Assembly: GCA_905221605.1 (NCBI GenBank)
Contig: CAJNDS010002412.1
Location: 598,886-662,885, forward strand
From: Symbiodinium natans
Lineage: Eukaryota; Sar; Dinophyceae; Suessiales; Symbiodiniaceae
Reading direction: 5' to 3'
DNA length: 64,000 nucleotides
Shown here: piece by piece, positions 28,263 through 39,879 of the stretch
Layout of the letters: every line of letters starts with the position of its first letter
Position numbering within the stretch: the first letter of the stretch is position 1
Position numbers and translations under genes: made by a program
The notes under the pieces: model-generated
What the model saw: only the letters and a program-made list of their open reading frames with translations
Database searches by the model: none
What the model was told of the DNA's origin: nothing

Positions 28263-28867
28263 TGAGCTGGGCTCAAGACCCTAGCACGCCTAGCCCGAGA
28301 AACCTTTGACCATAAGCCCGAAACCCTAAACCCTGCACTCCAACCCAGATACATTCTCTAGCCGGGTGGCCTGCCTGAAATCGAAAGCTCAAGGTTCGTG
28401 CTAGCTTGCTACTTAGCCCTAAACCCTAAACCCTAAACCCTATATACTCTTCCCAGCGAGGGACCTTAGTTGCAAGGCGTGCTCAAGTCAGCGTCCGCTG
28501 CTCTGCGCGGCCCTTCTTTAAAAGGCACCCCGCTAGAAGTCAAAATCATCGACTGACATTGCCGGATACCAGAAAGCCCTATAGCGCCCTCTATAGCCTA
28601 CTATTTGCTTAAGAACCTCAAAAGAATAAAAAAAAAAACAATAATCCCTATATTGCCCTCATAAGGAAGAATGTCTTCTATTTTTTGGGGGTTCTTAAGC
28701 AATTACTAGTAGCACAGAACAGAAAGGCCACGGCCTCAGCAATTTGCCTCCTATTGACAAACAGCTTCAAGCTGAAAGGTGGTTGCTTCCGGCCTTCTCT
28801 GCAAGGGAACCCCTACAATTTGGGGACTCGTTTTGGGGGTCCCCAATTTCGAAAACCCCCCATATCT
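28263..28867. other. Repeat-rich DNA downstream of the TIR receptor gene
   Basis: A CCCTAAA patch at 28420-28440, an A-run near 28630, and a family C right half at about 28800-28862 (GGGGTCCCCAATTTCGAAAA then CCCCC), which ends a few bases before the stop codon of the receptor gene. Confidence 0.55.
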
Positions 28868-30733
28868 TCACATGGACACGAGGTCTTCTTCGACCTGGGC
28901 CGCGTCGCTTCGCTCCGTATCCAGGACCACGAGGTGCGCATCTCCGGTGTTCTCGGAGGAGTCTGTCCCCCGCGAGGACCCCCTCTTGAAGTCGGCGCCA
29001 GGCGTCACATCCCCCTCAGAAGGAGGCGCAGATGGAGAATCGCCGCCTTTCGACATCCTCAGGGAGCCCCATTTGGAGCCTTTTGACTGCAGGCGAAAGG
29101 CGATCTGCCTGGCCCGGAGCTCCAGATCCTCCTGCGTGCTGGAGTAGGACTGTGGGGCAAAGACGGTGGCGATCTCCTTGAAGATGCCCTGGACGACCTC
29201 GTTGTAGTTGAAAGTTCGCTCATCTTCATGATCCCCCCCACTTTCGAAGCCGTTGGGGACCACGAACCCGGGCTCTGCGATGATGGGGATCACCATGCAC
29301 TCCATCTCCGCCAAGTCCAAGAGCCAACTCGAGAGGTGAAAGGAGAGAAGGCAGCCGGTGGAACAAATCAGGAGTGCCTTCCTTGCGCTGCCTGGAATTC
29401 CCTGGCCTTTGCTCAAAACACAGGGCAAAGAGCACCGCATATCCTTGTTCACCGAGAGTAGAAGCAGCTCGTGCAGTATGTACGCTGTGGCCACGGCCTC
29501 CAGGTTGTCGGGATCCGCGAGAATTATGCAGTCAGGGAACAGTGGCTCCTCGACGCGCGGCGCCACGGTCCGCGTCAGCAGGTCGCAGAGACGTGCCATC
29601 CTCTCCAGGTTCGGTGTTGGTGGCATGGGAATCGTCTCCAGCGTGCTGAGCCACGTCAAGGTCTGAGACACATCTTGTAGTGAGATGCCATAGCTGGCTA
29701 AGACCTCGATGCCAGGAATCGCGAAAGTCAGGTTCCGCCGGAAGCGCTCGTCAGGTTCCTGAAAGCCTGGCCATCGTAGCATGACGCTGCGCACGCCATG
29801 TATCTTGGCGTTGACGAGCTCACCGACACACCATTTCCGCCGCTCGATGCCAGGGGTAGCCAAGAACACCAAGGTGTTGGTGTCCCGCACAAAGCTGAAC
29901 AGCTTCGTGAGGTCCCGCAGGTTGTCCGTGTCCATGAAGGTCGTGAACCGAGAGCTTCTCTTCAAAAGCTGGATCTTCAACAGGCGTGCAAAGGCCCCTG
30001 AGGTGCTCTTCTGGTGGGAGAGGAAGAAGTGCCAAGGCTTCCGATGCCCCCGAACCACATGCAGGATGAGGCCATAGGCCACAGCACCAAGGACTGCCAG
30101 GCCCATCCCAAAGAGGAAGAGCACGCACACGACGATCGACGTGGCTCTGTCGGCCTCGCTTCCGGCGAAGGTCGAAGCCATGTCTAGAACGACTAACAGG
30201 CCCACGTGCAATATGACGTCCAGGGCATTGCCGGCTGCGAAGCGCCATGGGTGGATGAGAGCGGCCACAACCAGACTCGAGTAGAGAATCATGTTCATCG
30301 CGACGATTTGGGCCGCATTCGAAGGTAAGAGCGGGACCAAAGCGATCAGCCCATTTCTCGCGAGGTACAACACTGAGTAGAGCTCCGCCCCTGGCCGGAA
30401 TCGAGACCAGATGAAGGCGCAGGCCCGGAAGTAAGCCGCGTCAGCGCGAAGGAGTCGCTTGGGCAACTCCACCCACGTCACCCACGTACAGAGCGCCAGG
30501 AAGCTGATGGGCATCAGGCAGGCGAGGCCCCCGATAATGGTCATCTCCAGATGCTCGCCTCGCACGTTGCAGAAGACAGAGTGGTACTCCTGCACAGTGA
30601 AGAGCCCATTCGGATGCTCGTTGCACTCAAAGGGCGTCAGCATCTCCGTGAAGATGGCAATGAAGAAAGCCTTGAACAAGGTGCCGATCGTGCGCAGCAG
30701 CCTGCTCACGTCGAGGTCGCAGCGGTCCTCCCG
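28868..30733 (-). CDS. Receptor-like protein, C-terminal block: membrane helices and TIR domain
   Basis: The minus frame opens just after an AG at about 30734 (GAC CGC TGC...), runs through the GTG at 30709 and stops at 28868. About six membrane helices come first (for example IIGGLACLMPISFLALCTWV, VLYLARNGLIALVPLL, SIVVCVLFLFGMGLAVLGAV). A TIR domain follows: WHFFLSHQKSTSGAFARLLK, FMDTDNLRDL (BB-loop region), TLVFLATPGI and RRKWCVGELVNAKIHG. The Glu of WCxxE, catalytic in TIR NADases, is present. A second alpha/beta segment with a similar rhythm (PDCIILADPDNLEAVATAYI...RKALLICSTGCLLS) may be a degenerate repeat. The tail is Ser/Glu-rich. Most likely the 3' part of the same gene as 31524-33881, joined across an intron of about 800 bp. 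Confidence 0.78.
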   Translation of the reverse strand, partial: REDRCDLDVSRLLRTIGTLFKAFFIAIFTEMLTPFECNEHPNGLFTVQEYHSVFCNVRGEHLEMTIIGGLACLMPISFLALCTWVTWVELPKRLLRADAAYFRACAFIWSRFRPGAELYSVLYLARNGLIALVPLLPSNAAQIVAMNMILYSSLVVAALIHPWRFAAGNALDVILHVGLLVVLDMASTFAGSEADRATSIVVCVLFLFGMGLAVLGAVAYGLILHVVRGHRKPWHFFLSHQKSTSGAFARLLKIQLLKRSSRFTTFMDTDNLRDLTKLFSFVRDTNTLVFLATPGIERRKWCVGELVNAKIHGVRSVMLRWPGFQEPDERFRRNLTFAIPGIEVLASYGISLQDVSQTLTWLSTLETIPMPPTPNLERMARLCDLLTRTVAPRVEEPLFPDCIILADPDNLEAVATAYILHELLLLSVNKDMRCSLPCVLSKGQGIPGSARKALLICSTGCLLSFHLSSWLLDLAEMECMVIPIIAEPGFVVPNGFESGGDHEDERTFNYNEVVQGIFKEIATVFAPQSYSSTQEDLELRARQIAFRLQSKGSKWGSLRMSKGGDSPSAPPSEGDVTPGADFKRGSSRGTDSSENTGDAHLVVLDTERSDAAQVEEDLVSM

Positions 30734-31523
<790 letters not shown>

Positions 31524-33881
31524 TTAACCATTCCTGCTGTCCTCCTTCTTCGTCTTCTTCCTGTTGATGGCCACGGCCACCACGTGGACAACGGACGCCA
31601 CCAGCGCCAGAATGAGAACTGCCGAGGTCCTCAAGCCATACTTGGCGACAGGGCTCATCCGCGCCAGGCATGAGATGGCCAGCATGTCCAAATTCAGGCC
31701 CATGAACTCGAAGGATCTGAGAATGCGATCCACCGGGTTGTCCCAGGAAAGTCCGAACTTGTTGATCACCGCCAGCTGCTGGGCAACTGTCAGGAGCTGG
31801 GCCAGCGACAGTGCGAGCATGGAAATCTGTGCTGCTTGGGTTGTACGGTCCACGTCCACGCCGAGCGAACCGTACAGGAGAGCAATGCAGCCCACGACGG
31901 CCACTACCGCAGTTAGGATTACGAGGTACGATGTGCCTGTGCAAGAACCGCAGGTTCCATCGCGCTGTGACTGCATGCCAGGAAGGCAGTCGTAGCATGT
32001 GACCGAGGCCGCGTCCCGGCCCTCGGCGCAAGTTCCCGGCAGGCCACCCGGACAGCGCGATCCGTCGCCGAAGCATCGGAAGATGTTCCCAGGCTCTGAT
32101 GCGGATGCGAAAAAACCGGGGAGCACTTCCACGTCACTTGACCCAGGACAGCGGGAGCCGCTCATGCAGCGTGTGCACTGGCCCTGGCTGCTCATATACC
32201 AGCCCTCCACGCAGCCGCAGAATTTATCCGACGTGGCCCCATCAACTTGGATCCACTTCTGTCGGTCAGTTGCCACCACCAAGCGGCTGGTCGTTGACTG
32301 ATTACCCCCGCCACATGCCATGCATTCAGTGGTTCCGGTCTTGTTGGTATAGTGTCCCGAGGGACATCGTGAGCAGTACGCTTGGCGCTCCTTGTCCGCA
32401 AAGGTCCCAACATCGCAAGGGCTGCAGAAGCTCTCCCCAAAGGTGCTTTGCGAGGAGCCAGGGGGACAGGGAACACATCTATGTGTTGGCCCAAGCTCAT
32501 CCGTGAACTCTTCCGATTTCTCGCCGGCCGCGCATACGCTGCATCCCACAGCTTCTTCTCGGATGAGGACGTGCTCACCCGCACTGTTTTGCAGGCCATA
32601 GCCTGTCAAGCACTGCGTCTCGACGGGGACCCAGCTCTCCCACAGGGTTCGTCTGGAACGAATCCACTGACATGCGACATCCTGCATCGGGGTGGTGGTG
32701 ACCTCAATGAGGAGCTCCTGCATCTCCGAGAAGTCAAGCGCAAAGTTCTCCAGGAATTCGACCACCTTTGGCGCGCGGGCGCGGAGGTCACCAGACACAA
32801 ACTTGACGATGCCGGCCTGGCCACTCTGAGTCCGGTACAAGTACTCTTTCCATTCGCTAGCCTTGTGTCGCGGAAAAACCATGAACGAAGCATCGGTCTG
32901 ATAAAAGGTGGCATCCGGCAGCCAGCAATGGAACAGTGTCCGTGCAGTCATGGCCAAGGACGAATATATATGTGCCTGGCTCGCAATCCCAATGGCAAGT
33001 GGCATGTTATAGTGAGCCGCCCACTGCATGATCCCGTTCACAAAGAAGCCAGATCCTGTGGCGACTGTCGGAATGCACTTGTCTACATCATGCCGGCAAG
33101 CTGGTGAAAGCCAGAAGTACCCGTCTGGGCAGTAGGCAACCAGTTTCCCGTTTGAGGCATTGGTGATGCCAGCCGTGTCGCCGGTCCATCGCAGGTAAGC
33201 TTCCATCTGAGAATGCGTCCTAAACATCGTACCACTGGTGTTGCAAGGCAGAAAATCTCCCGGATCAAGGTCAGACAGTCGGTCGAAGAATTGGTTTGCC
33301 TGGTGAATGGACACATTGTAGCTCTTGTAGAACTCGAGAGCTAAGCCCGTCGCGCAGAAGGCTGTGCGCCGGACGGCCCCGTTCACGCAGAGCGCGTCCT
33401 CGCCAGTGTAGCCAATGGAGCCCAGGTTCTCAGGGCCTAGGCCAGGGTTCCGGGCGTCGAAGGCCATGATTTCAGGGATCTTGTCTGAGATCCAAGCATC
33501 CATAGCCACATGGTCGCGCACCTGCCGTCCCGTGCAGTCCTCATCGGTGCAACCAGCTAAGTCGGGAAGTGCATCCAAAGAGCCTGCCAGCCTATGGGGA
33601 AGGATCACTGCATGATACCCCAGGACCTCCCTGACGAAGATGTCGGCCATGATGGACGTCAGCTCGGAGGAAGCCCAGTCGAACACCGTGATGCGGATGG
33701 GGCTTTCATCCAGGCCCGACGCTGCCTGGCTAGCGGGATCTTGCTGGATGTAGCTCCGGTTAGTCGCAGGGATGCCGTCGGGCAAGCATGCGGTCGTGGA
33801 GCCAGATGGGATGATCACCGTGCATGCGCCCAAAAGGCTCAGCAATGACCACGCCGGAGCCACTGGAGAGCGAGGGCCCAT
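31524..33881 (-). CDS. Receptor-like protein, N-terminal block: substrate-binding domain, Cys-rich region, first membrane helices
   Basis: 785 codons from the ATG at 33881, which starts a signal peptide (SLLSLLGACTVIIPSGSTTA). Residues about 60-400 resemble an OpuAC-type (glycine-betaine) periplasmic-binding protein: IRITVFDWASSELTSIMADI then FVREVLGYHAVIL. N-glycosylation sequons occur. From about 440 to 650 there are many Cys in GCC2/GCC3 (ephrin-receptor-like) repeats, such as CVPCPPGSSQSTFGESFCSP and CSRCPSGHYTNKTGTTEC. Helices follow near 660-685 (YLVILTAVVAVVGCIALLYG), 695-720 and 755-775. The frame ends at KKTKKEDSRNG, probably read-through into an intron. With the next block it would bind a small ligand outside the cell and signal through TIR inside. 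The ligand is not known. Confidence 0.8.
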   Translation of the reverse strand: MGPRSPVAPAWSLLSLLGACTVIIPSGSTTACLPDGIPATNRSYIQQDPASQAASGLDESPIRITVFDWASSELTSIMADIFVREVLGYHAVILPHRLAGSLDALPDLAGCTDEDCTGRQVRDHVAMDAWISDKIPEIMAFDARNPGLGPENLGSIGYTGEDALCVNGAVRRTAFCATGLALEFYKSYNVSIHQANQFFDRLSDLDPGDFLPCNTSGTMFRTHSQMEAYLRWTGDTAGITNASNGKLVAYCPDGYFWLSPACRHDVDKCIPTVATGSGFFVNGIMQWAAHYNMPLAIGIASQAHIYSSLAMTARTLFHCWLPDATFYQTDASFMVFPRHKASEWKEYLYRTQSGQAGIVKFVSGDLRARAPKVVEFLENFALDFSEMQELLIEVTTTPMQDVACQWIRSRRTLWESWVPVETQCLTGYGLQNSAGEHVLIREEAVGCSVCAAGEKSEEFTDELGPTHRCVPCPPGSSQSTFGESFCSPCDVGTFADKERQAYCSRCPSGHYTNKTGTTECMACGGGNQSTTSRLVVATDRQKWIQVDGATSDKFCGCVEGWYMSSQGQCTRCMSGSRCPGSSDVEVLPGFFASASEPGNIFRCFGDGSRCPGGLPGTCAEGRDAASVTCYDCLPGMQSQRDGTCGSCTGTSYLVILTAVVAVVGCIALLYGSLGVDVDRTTQAAQISMLALSLAQLLTVAQQLAVINKFGLSWDNPVDRILRSFEFMGLNLDMLAISCLARMSPVAKYGLRTSAVLILALVASVVHVVAVAINRKKTKKEDSRNG

Positions 33882-33899
33882 GGCTTGGCAAGGCGGCTA

Positions 33900-36800
33900 G
33901 ACAACATTTGAGGCGACCTGTGAGTGGCATTTTGCAACGAAGCAGACATAGCGCAACATAGGTAGCCTAATCATGGAAGCCCTTATAAATCTCTCAACGG
34001 TGAGGGAATGAAGGAATATCAGGCACCTTGGGTCTAGGGCTTCAGTCTCGTGAAATCCTCGAGCCCAAATGCCAGGTCCTAAGTTGAGTCTCCTCTCTTA
34101 GCATCGGCATAGTGTAGCTAGGAAATCATGTACATACACACACATCACCCAGAAACAGATACATGTCCAAACAGACAGGCAATCAGACTAGGTCAAACTG
34201 CTGAGCGGACAGTTTCAAGAGGCCTTATCAAATCCAGTCGAGCTTTAGGTTGTGGAAGCTGCATATTTCAGAAAAGATTCGAAGTAAAACACAAAGATGA
34301 TCCTGTCATGCAGAGCGGCCACAACAAACTCCCCTAAGAGCCCTTATACCGCCTAAACCCCCTTAAGCCCCAAACCGCATCTTGGCCTCAACTCCACAAA
34401 TCCTAAAGAAGCACTTCCCTAAGCCTTACCCCTGAAACTCGAAACCCTAAACAGGCATCTGGCGCCTCATGGTCCCCACCCTGGTCAGGGTGTGCTGGGC
34501 GTGGAGGTTGCGGGAGTTTTGCGGGGATACTGACGTCTCCAGAAGAGCACCGCGATGAGAGCCCAAAAAAAACCGCGTAGGCCCCTGTGGTACTATTTGG
34601 GGCTTCTCGACCTGGAATAAGGCGAGGGCTGAACACAGGCGAGGGCTGGCCCTCCCTTTAGAGGACTTCGAGGGCTTCTGGGGGATGCGGATGCGGAGCC
34701 CCCTCTGACCCCCCTGAAAAGACTGTAACTTCATCGTCGGGCTGAGCTTCTGGCCCATGAAAAAGGTGCCGTTCCAAAGAGACCCAAAAGAGCCTTCATG
34801 GTCGGGCCTCGGGCTCAAGGCCTCACACTCTAACCCATAAAACCTCAAAGGACAACAATCTGCCTTCAAAAGGTGCGAAACTGTATGTGCACACTGTATA
34901 TCGGTTGCACCACTCCCACACAAAGCAGCCGGAGAGCACTGTGAGCCGAACCGGACCTGACCTCGAAGCTGCAGATATGCTACCCAGAGACGTCATGAAG
35001 AAGCTCAGAAACACGACGCGGCCTTGAAACATCTCAAGATCGAAGATGTCCCCCTTCCATGCGGAAAGCAATTAAGAGACAAATCGTCTTCGTGTTGTAG
35101 CACCTAAACTGGGCCCACACTAGATGACAATGTCAGAATGATCGTTATAGACTGCAAAGTTGTGCAACGCACATCCAATCTGCAGCTCGCGTTCTGAATG
35201 CTCTGAGACCACCGTTCTGAGTTCTGACGGCTCCGAGGAAAAATCTGCGTACAGAGAGCAAAGCGACATGGATTACTAGCCAAAAGTTCCTTCCTCATCC
35301 CTTTTTGCATCTCTCAACGTCTTCCAGTTCAAGCGCTGCGTCCACCGAGGCAGCTTCAAGAACGGGACATAGGGCGCCTGCATGCCAGCTGCAGTGGTTC
35401 CAGCGGATGCTGTTTCAACTGTTTGTCAGAGCCGGGGTGGATACCTGACTGTGAGAGAGAGACTTCTTGGAAATCCGCTCAACATCACCGGGACCCCTCT
35501 GCTCGAGGCATGAATCCAAGAATGGCCTTTATCAGAGTAACGAACGCTGCGAACCGAAGAACTTCTTCATGGGTTGCATTGCACATGACGTCGAAAATGC
35601 GGCTTGCCAAAACAACGAAAGCTTCGGAGGAAGTCGTCGCCCGATCCTGCAAACAAGACACCGGCTGAATTCCTTCCATTCCTTCTGCGTGGTTCTTCTT
35701 GCGGCTATTGGTGGTGGTTCTGTCGACAGATGAACGAGGAGTCGCACTTGAAAGCGCCCTGGCCGAGGCGTGGGGGTGCGAAGCACTCTGTAGACGACGA
35801 CGACGACGACGACTACAGACTACAGACTACAGACTACACACGACATACTACATACCACATACTACATACAGAAGCCGACTGCGGTTGCTCATCGACGTTT
35901 AGCTTGTGAAAACTCGCAAGAGAGGGGAGAAGCGGAATTTCGATAAAGAAGAAGAGAGCGAAGATCCTTGGGGATCGTCGCACTTTAGACAACACAATCA
36001 AAAGCAACTGTAGCTCTTGCAAAGGCCAGGGAAATCCGTTCAATAGCCGGAGAGTGTGCTCTCTCTAGGCTCCTCTTGCGAGCGGATACTCGCAAGGTAC
36101 TGCACAATTTACAATTCCTCACCGTTACAGGGACACAGTGGGCTCTCTCCCCTTGAAGGCTGTGCGCCAGCCAGCCTGAATGAAAGCAAGCAAAATCGCA
36201 CTGGGGGGAAGAAAGGAAACAACAGGAAGGAAACAAAAAAGGAACAGAAGGGAAGAAAACAGAAAGGGAAAGAAGAAAAAAAACTGGAAGAGAGATGGCC
36301 CGAAAGCATCGATTTGCCGTGCGTTGACTCCATGCACTTGACTGTTTGCAGTAGAACTGTATGCACTTGAAAGTGTATGCACTTGTATGGTTGCACATTC
36401 ACTTGTGTACTGCACTTCTACTGTGCTATGCGGTAGAACTGCATCAATCAACTCTATACATCTGAAGTAACGGACTGAACTCACACTTTTTACCTAATTG
36501 CACTTGATGTACTTCACTTCTGCACCCGACTCGGCTGCGCACGTCCCGTCCAAACCAGGCCAAGCCATAGAAAAAGACAAAAACATCCAAAGCATGGCTG
36601 TCCGCCATGAGCATCATCGGCAGTCGCTCTGCGTCTAGACGCTCAGGAAGCAAGAAGTCCATGCACGCATGTAGAGCACCATAGGGCACCTGCCCGTTCT
36701 TTTCCCTATAACTCCATGACTTACGGTCATGGCCTCTGGATTCAGCACCTCTGCATGCGTCAGAATTCCATGGCCAGCCCCATGCCATAACTCATGGGAC

Positions 36801-37160
36801 ACTCTCACAAGCTCCATTTTCGAATCTCAGCGGAATGGCAATCTCATCACTCTGAGGTGGCCGTTGTTGGTCAAGATCCGCACCCAATGTGATCCTGATC
36901 CAACCTCAGGTCCAAGATACGCTCCTTTCACCATCCGGTTGCTTGACTTCGTCAGATAGACACGATGTTCATGTGGCGACCAACAACGGCGATCCGACGC
37001 CTGTGTGCATCTCGAGAACCCCTTCTCGGAACGAGAGAAGCTGCTGTCCGACCTCCAGCAATCCCATGGCTCTCGCCTGCCATGTTCGCCGCACCATGGC
37101 TGGTCTAGGGCTGCAAGCCGCAGACTCCGCCTTCTAGGGGGCTTGTGTTGCGCGTGTCAG
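33900..37160. other. Unique region, no supported gene
   Basis: No frame has clear codon bias and a domain. A weak minus candidate at 35485-35679 reads AFVVLASRIFDVMCNATHEE and then VLRFAAFVTLIKAILGF. ACT-rich and A-rich patches lie at 35800-35870 and 36200-36290. A 13-bp inverted pair GCCGTTGTTGGTC/GACCAACAACGGC occurs near 36861 and 36977. Confidence 0.5.
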
Positions 37161-37162
37161 TT

Positions 37163-37619
37163 CTCTCTCTTAGACAGAAGTCCCCACACCGCGCTACAAC
37201 ACAGCAGAGAGGATCCAGGATCTGAGTTTGAGGAGTGTGGTTCTAGGAGCCTCGGACGCTAAAATGCATCAGAGTGCAGTTTCAGGTCTCACAGGAGCAT
37301 CGCTGTGGCCGATTTTAAGGCCAGAAAATTTGCGAGTGAGGAATCGCAACAGGATGCAGTTCTGAGGCTGCGGAGTTGTGGAGTGTAACAGCGTGGAACT
37401 CCACAACTCCGCAGCCTCAGAACTGCATCCTGTTGCGATTCCTCACTCGCAAATTTTCTGGCCTTAAAATCGGCCACAGCGATGCTCCTGTGAGACCTGA
37501 AACTGCACTCTGATGCATTTTAGCGTCCGAGGCTCCTAGAACCACACTCCTCAAACTCAGATCCTGGATCCTCTCTGCTGTGTTGTAGCGCGGTGTGGGG
37601 ACTTCTGTCTAAGAGAGAG
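37163..37619. repeat. Perfect 222-bp inverted repeat with 13-bp spacer
   Basis: Left arm 37163-37384 and right arm 37398-37619 are exact reverse complements by eye, around GTAACAGCGTGGA. The arms hold no gene. Outer flanks differ (CAGTT versus GCTTC). Transcribed, it would fold into a long dsRNA hairpin. It may also be a fold-back sequencing or assembly artefact. Confidence 0.93.
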
Positions 37620-37663
37620 GCTTCATGATGCCGTCGTGATGCGGCAAAAAATGTTCACATGCA

Positions 37664-37850
37664 CATGCCGCGTGACGCGTTCATTTGTGCATGTCGCGAA
37701 ACGCGTTCACTTGCACATGCCGCGTGACGCGTTTCTTTTTGCATGCCGCGTGACGCGTTCATTTGTGCATGTCGCGAAACGCGTTCACTTGCACACGCCG
37801 CGTGACGCGTTTCTTTTTGCATGCCGCGTGACGCGTTCATTTGTGCATGC
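37664..37850. repeat. 78-bp tandem array of CATGCCGCGTGACGCGT units
   Basis: CATGCCGCGTGACGCGTTCA recurs at 37664, 37742 and 37820 (period 78). Each period consists of three related 26-bp subunits carrying ACGCGT. Open frames on both strands follow from the repeat. Confidence 0.9.
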
Positions 37851-37904
37851 CCGACCCGTTTTCCTGATGTGAACGAGAAAGTCGTTAAGGTTGGGTGTGT
37901 AGGG

Positions 37905-38270
37905 GGGAGATGGGGAACTATTGCCGAGAGCGGTGCGGTGGCGGCGGTGCGGCGCGGTGCACGCGGGGGAGATGGGGAGCTTTTGCCGAGAGCGGTGCGG
38001 TGCGGCGGTGCGGCGGCGGCGGTGGGGTGCATGCGGGGGAGATGGGGCTTTAGCCGAGAGCGGTGGCGGCGGTGCGGCGGCGCGGTGCGGTGGCGCGGTG
38101 CATGCGGGGGAGATGGGGAACTCTGGCCGAGAGCGGCGCGGCGGTGGCGCGGTGCGGCGGTGCGGTGGTGGTGCGGCGCGGTGCGGTGGCGCGGTGCGGC
38201 GGTGCGGTGCGGCGGTGCGGTGGCGCGGTGCGGTGGCGCGGCGCGGTGCGATGCGGTGCGGCGCGGTGCG
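37905..38270. repeat. GC-rich minisatellite
   Basis: Four repeats of about 70-90 bp built from GGGGGAGATGGGG, CCGAGAGCGGTG and runs of GCGGT/GGCGCGGT units, passing into a pure (GCGGTGCGGT)-type array. Long frames here are Arg/Ala/Gly repeats. Confidence 0.88.
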
Positions 38271-38559
38271 AAAACTTGAAACTGATGATGAAACAGGTCA
38301 GGCTGAGCAAATCTTTACTGCTCCGGATGGTGCTCAGTATATGTTCATGATGTACGAGAAAGGGCTTCCGACTGAGAGGATTGCCATCTGTGAGTGGCTC
38401 GGCACGAAGAGGGGCTGTCAGCTCCTGCAGGTGTCCTCGAAGGGCCTGGCTTCAGAAGCCAGGGCTGTGATTGCTGGGGAGCTCATGGACATGCTGGTTG
38501 CTGGCAAATCCTTGGAAGATCTGAAAGCCCGGAAGTTGGAGCTACTTTCGGCCGTGTAA
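38271..38559 (+). CDS. C-terminal coding fragment, unknown family
   Basis: Immediately after the GC minisatellite a plus frame changes to normal protein sequence: LETDDETGQAEQIFTAPDGA, QYMFMMYEKGLPTERIAICE, WLGTKRGCQLLQVSSKG and ELMDMLVAGKSLEDLKARKL, ending in TAA at 38559. The 5' end is not defined: the frame is open through the repeat, and an exon boundary near 38270 is as likely. Ten bases after the stop a copy of the 42-bp palindromic element begins, as at the pseudogene ending at 41985. It looks like a short dinoflagellate-type gene or its last exon; no domain was recognised. Confidence 0.45.
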
Positions 38560-38568
38560 TGTCTAACT

Positions 38569-38613
38569 CCCCTGTTCCTTTCTTGGTGTTACACAGAGAG
38601 TTGTGGGTCAGGG
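38569..38613. repeat. Palindromic dispersed element P, copy 1 (diverged)
   Basis: CCCCTGTTCCTTTCTTGGTG then TTACACAGAG...TCAGGG. One of eight related copies; consensus ends CCCCTG and CAGGGG flank GGTGTTACACC. Confidence 0.8.
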
Positions 38614-38799
38614 CGCAAAATCGCGTGCACCCGTGTGCTCTCTCAATTCTTATGACTTATGAACCCAAAAAGAGCATTGCGCCCGGACTCTTGGCAGGCA
38701 CCCGGATGCTTGCAGAAGCTTGTCCAGCTGCTGAGGAAGGCTCGACACCTGTCTGTCTGTTTGTTGGAGAGCAGCACTTATAGATCTGTGGCTGTTAAA

Positions 38800-38908
38800 C
38801 CCTACAGCCTAAACCCTAAACCCTAAACCCTATAAACCCAAAACCCTAAACCCTAAACCCGAAACCCTAAACCCTAAACCCTGAACCCTAAACCCTAAAC
38901 CCAACTAG
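38800..38908. repeat. CCCTAAA array
   Basis: About 13 units with a few variants. The following 38910-39230 is unique with no supported gene. Confidence 0.93.
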
Positions 38909-39229
38909 CAGCCCACTTTCCTGAGTTGCATGTGTTCGAAGGATTTCTTTCACAGGGTTCGGGGGCTAAGAATTGTCGGGTTATAGGGTGGAGGGCTTTC
39001 GTTTCGGGTTCATCGGGGGGTGGCCATCGCTGCCAGGACCCCGTGCTGGTCGGATGCCGTGTGGTCGCAGACGAAAACATAGCAGAAATTGTGTGCTTCT
39101 GTGCAGTGGAGAGATGTGTGGTATAGCTGTGGAATCCCTGTATACAAAGGAACAGCGAAAACCATCACGGGGGGTGGGGTGGGGTAGGGTGGGGTGAGTG
39201 TTCTTTTATGCTCCCAAAACAGGTATGTT

Positions 39230-39860
39230 GTGATTTTTCACAATCAAATCATAAGTTTCTCAATGGTTTCAAACGGAAACTCTTCAAAAACTCTATAGAT
39301 TCGTAGAATATGTATACAGAAAATGTATATTTTGTGACGGTTTCACATTGGAAAACTAAAGAGTTTTGTTAATTCCATAGCATTTGAAGCAAATCTTTCT
39401 TATAAAATTAAGAATTGTGTTTAAATTTTGTAGAAATTCTTTTAAAAATTATAGTTTTGCTTTAGAGAAGTGAGAATTTTGTTTAGAAATTAGTATTTTT
39501 CAAAAAGGTTTTATAGTTTTTCTTAAAAAGACATAAGAATTTTCTTTAAAAATTAGTGTTTTTTCAAAATTTTATAGTAGTTTTTTCAAAAACCCCATAC
39601 ATTTTACAGTTTTTCTTAAAAAGAAAGAAGAGTTTTCTTCAAAAATAAGATTTTTTTCAAAATTTTATAGTATTTTTGTTGAAAACACATACTTTTTATG
39701 ATTTTTCTTAAAAAGAAATAAGAATTTTCTTTCAAAAACAATATTTTTCAAAATTTTATAGTGTTTTTTTAAACATACATTTCATGATTTTTCTTTAAAA
39801 AAATAAGAATTTTCTTTAAAAAGTGATATTTTTTCAAATTTTTCTAGTTTTCTTTTAACT
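39230..39860. repeat. AT-rich imperfect tandem repeats
   Basis: Very AT-rich, unlike the rest of the window. A unit of about 60-65 bp recurs: AAGAATTTTCTTTAAAAA, TTTTTCAAAATTTTATAGT, then a T-run. About eight diverged copies; no gene. Confidence 0.82.
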
Positions 39861-39879
39861 ATTACATTTTTGCAAAAAG

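Noticed and set aside
34447-34923. 158-codon minus-strand frame
   Set aside because: Composition is Ser/Pro/Arg-rich without repeats or motifs; nothing in context supports translation.
37640-38270. Arg/Ala- and His/Ser-rich open frames on both strands
   Set aside because: Produced by the 78-bp array and the GCGGT minisatellite; the frames change with unit length and contain no domain.
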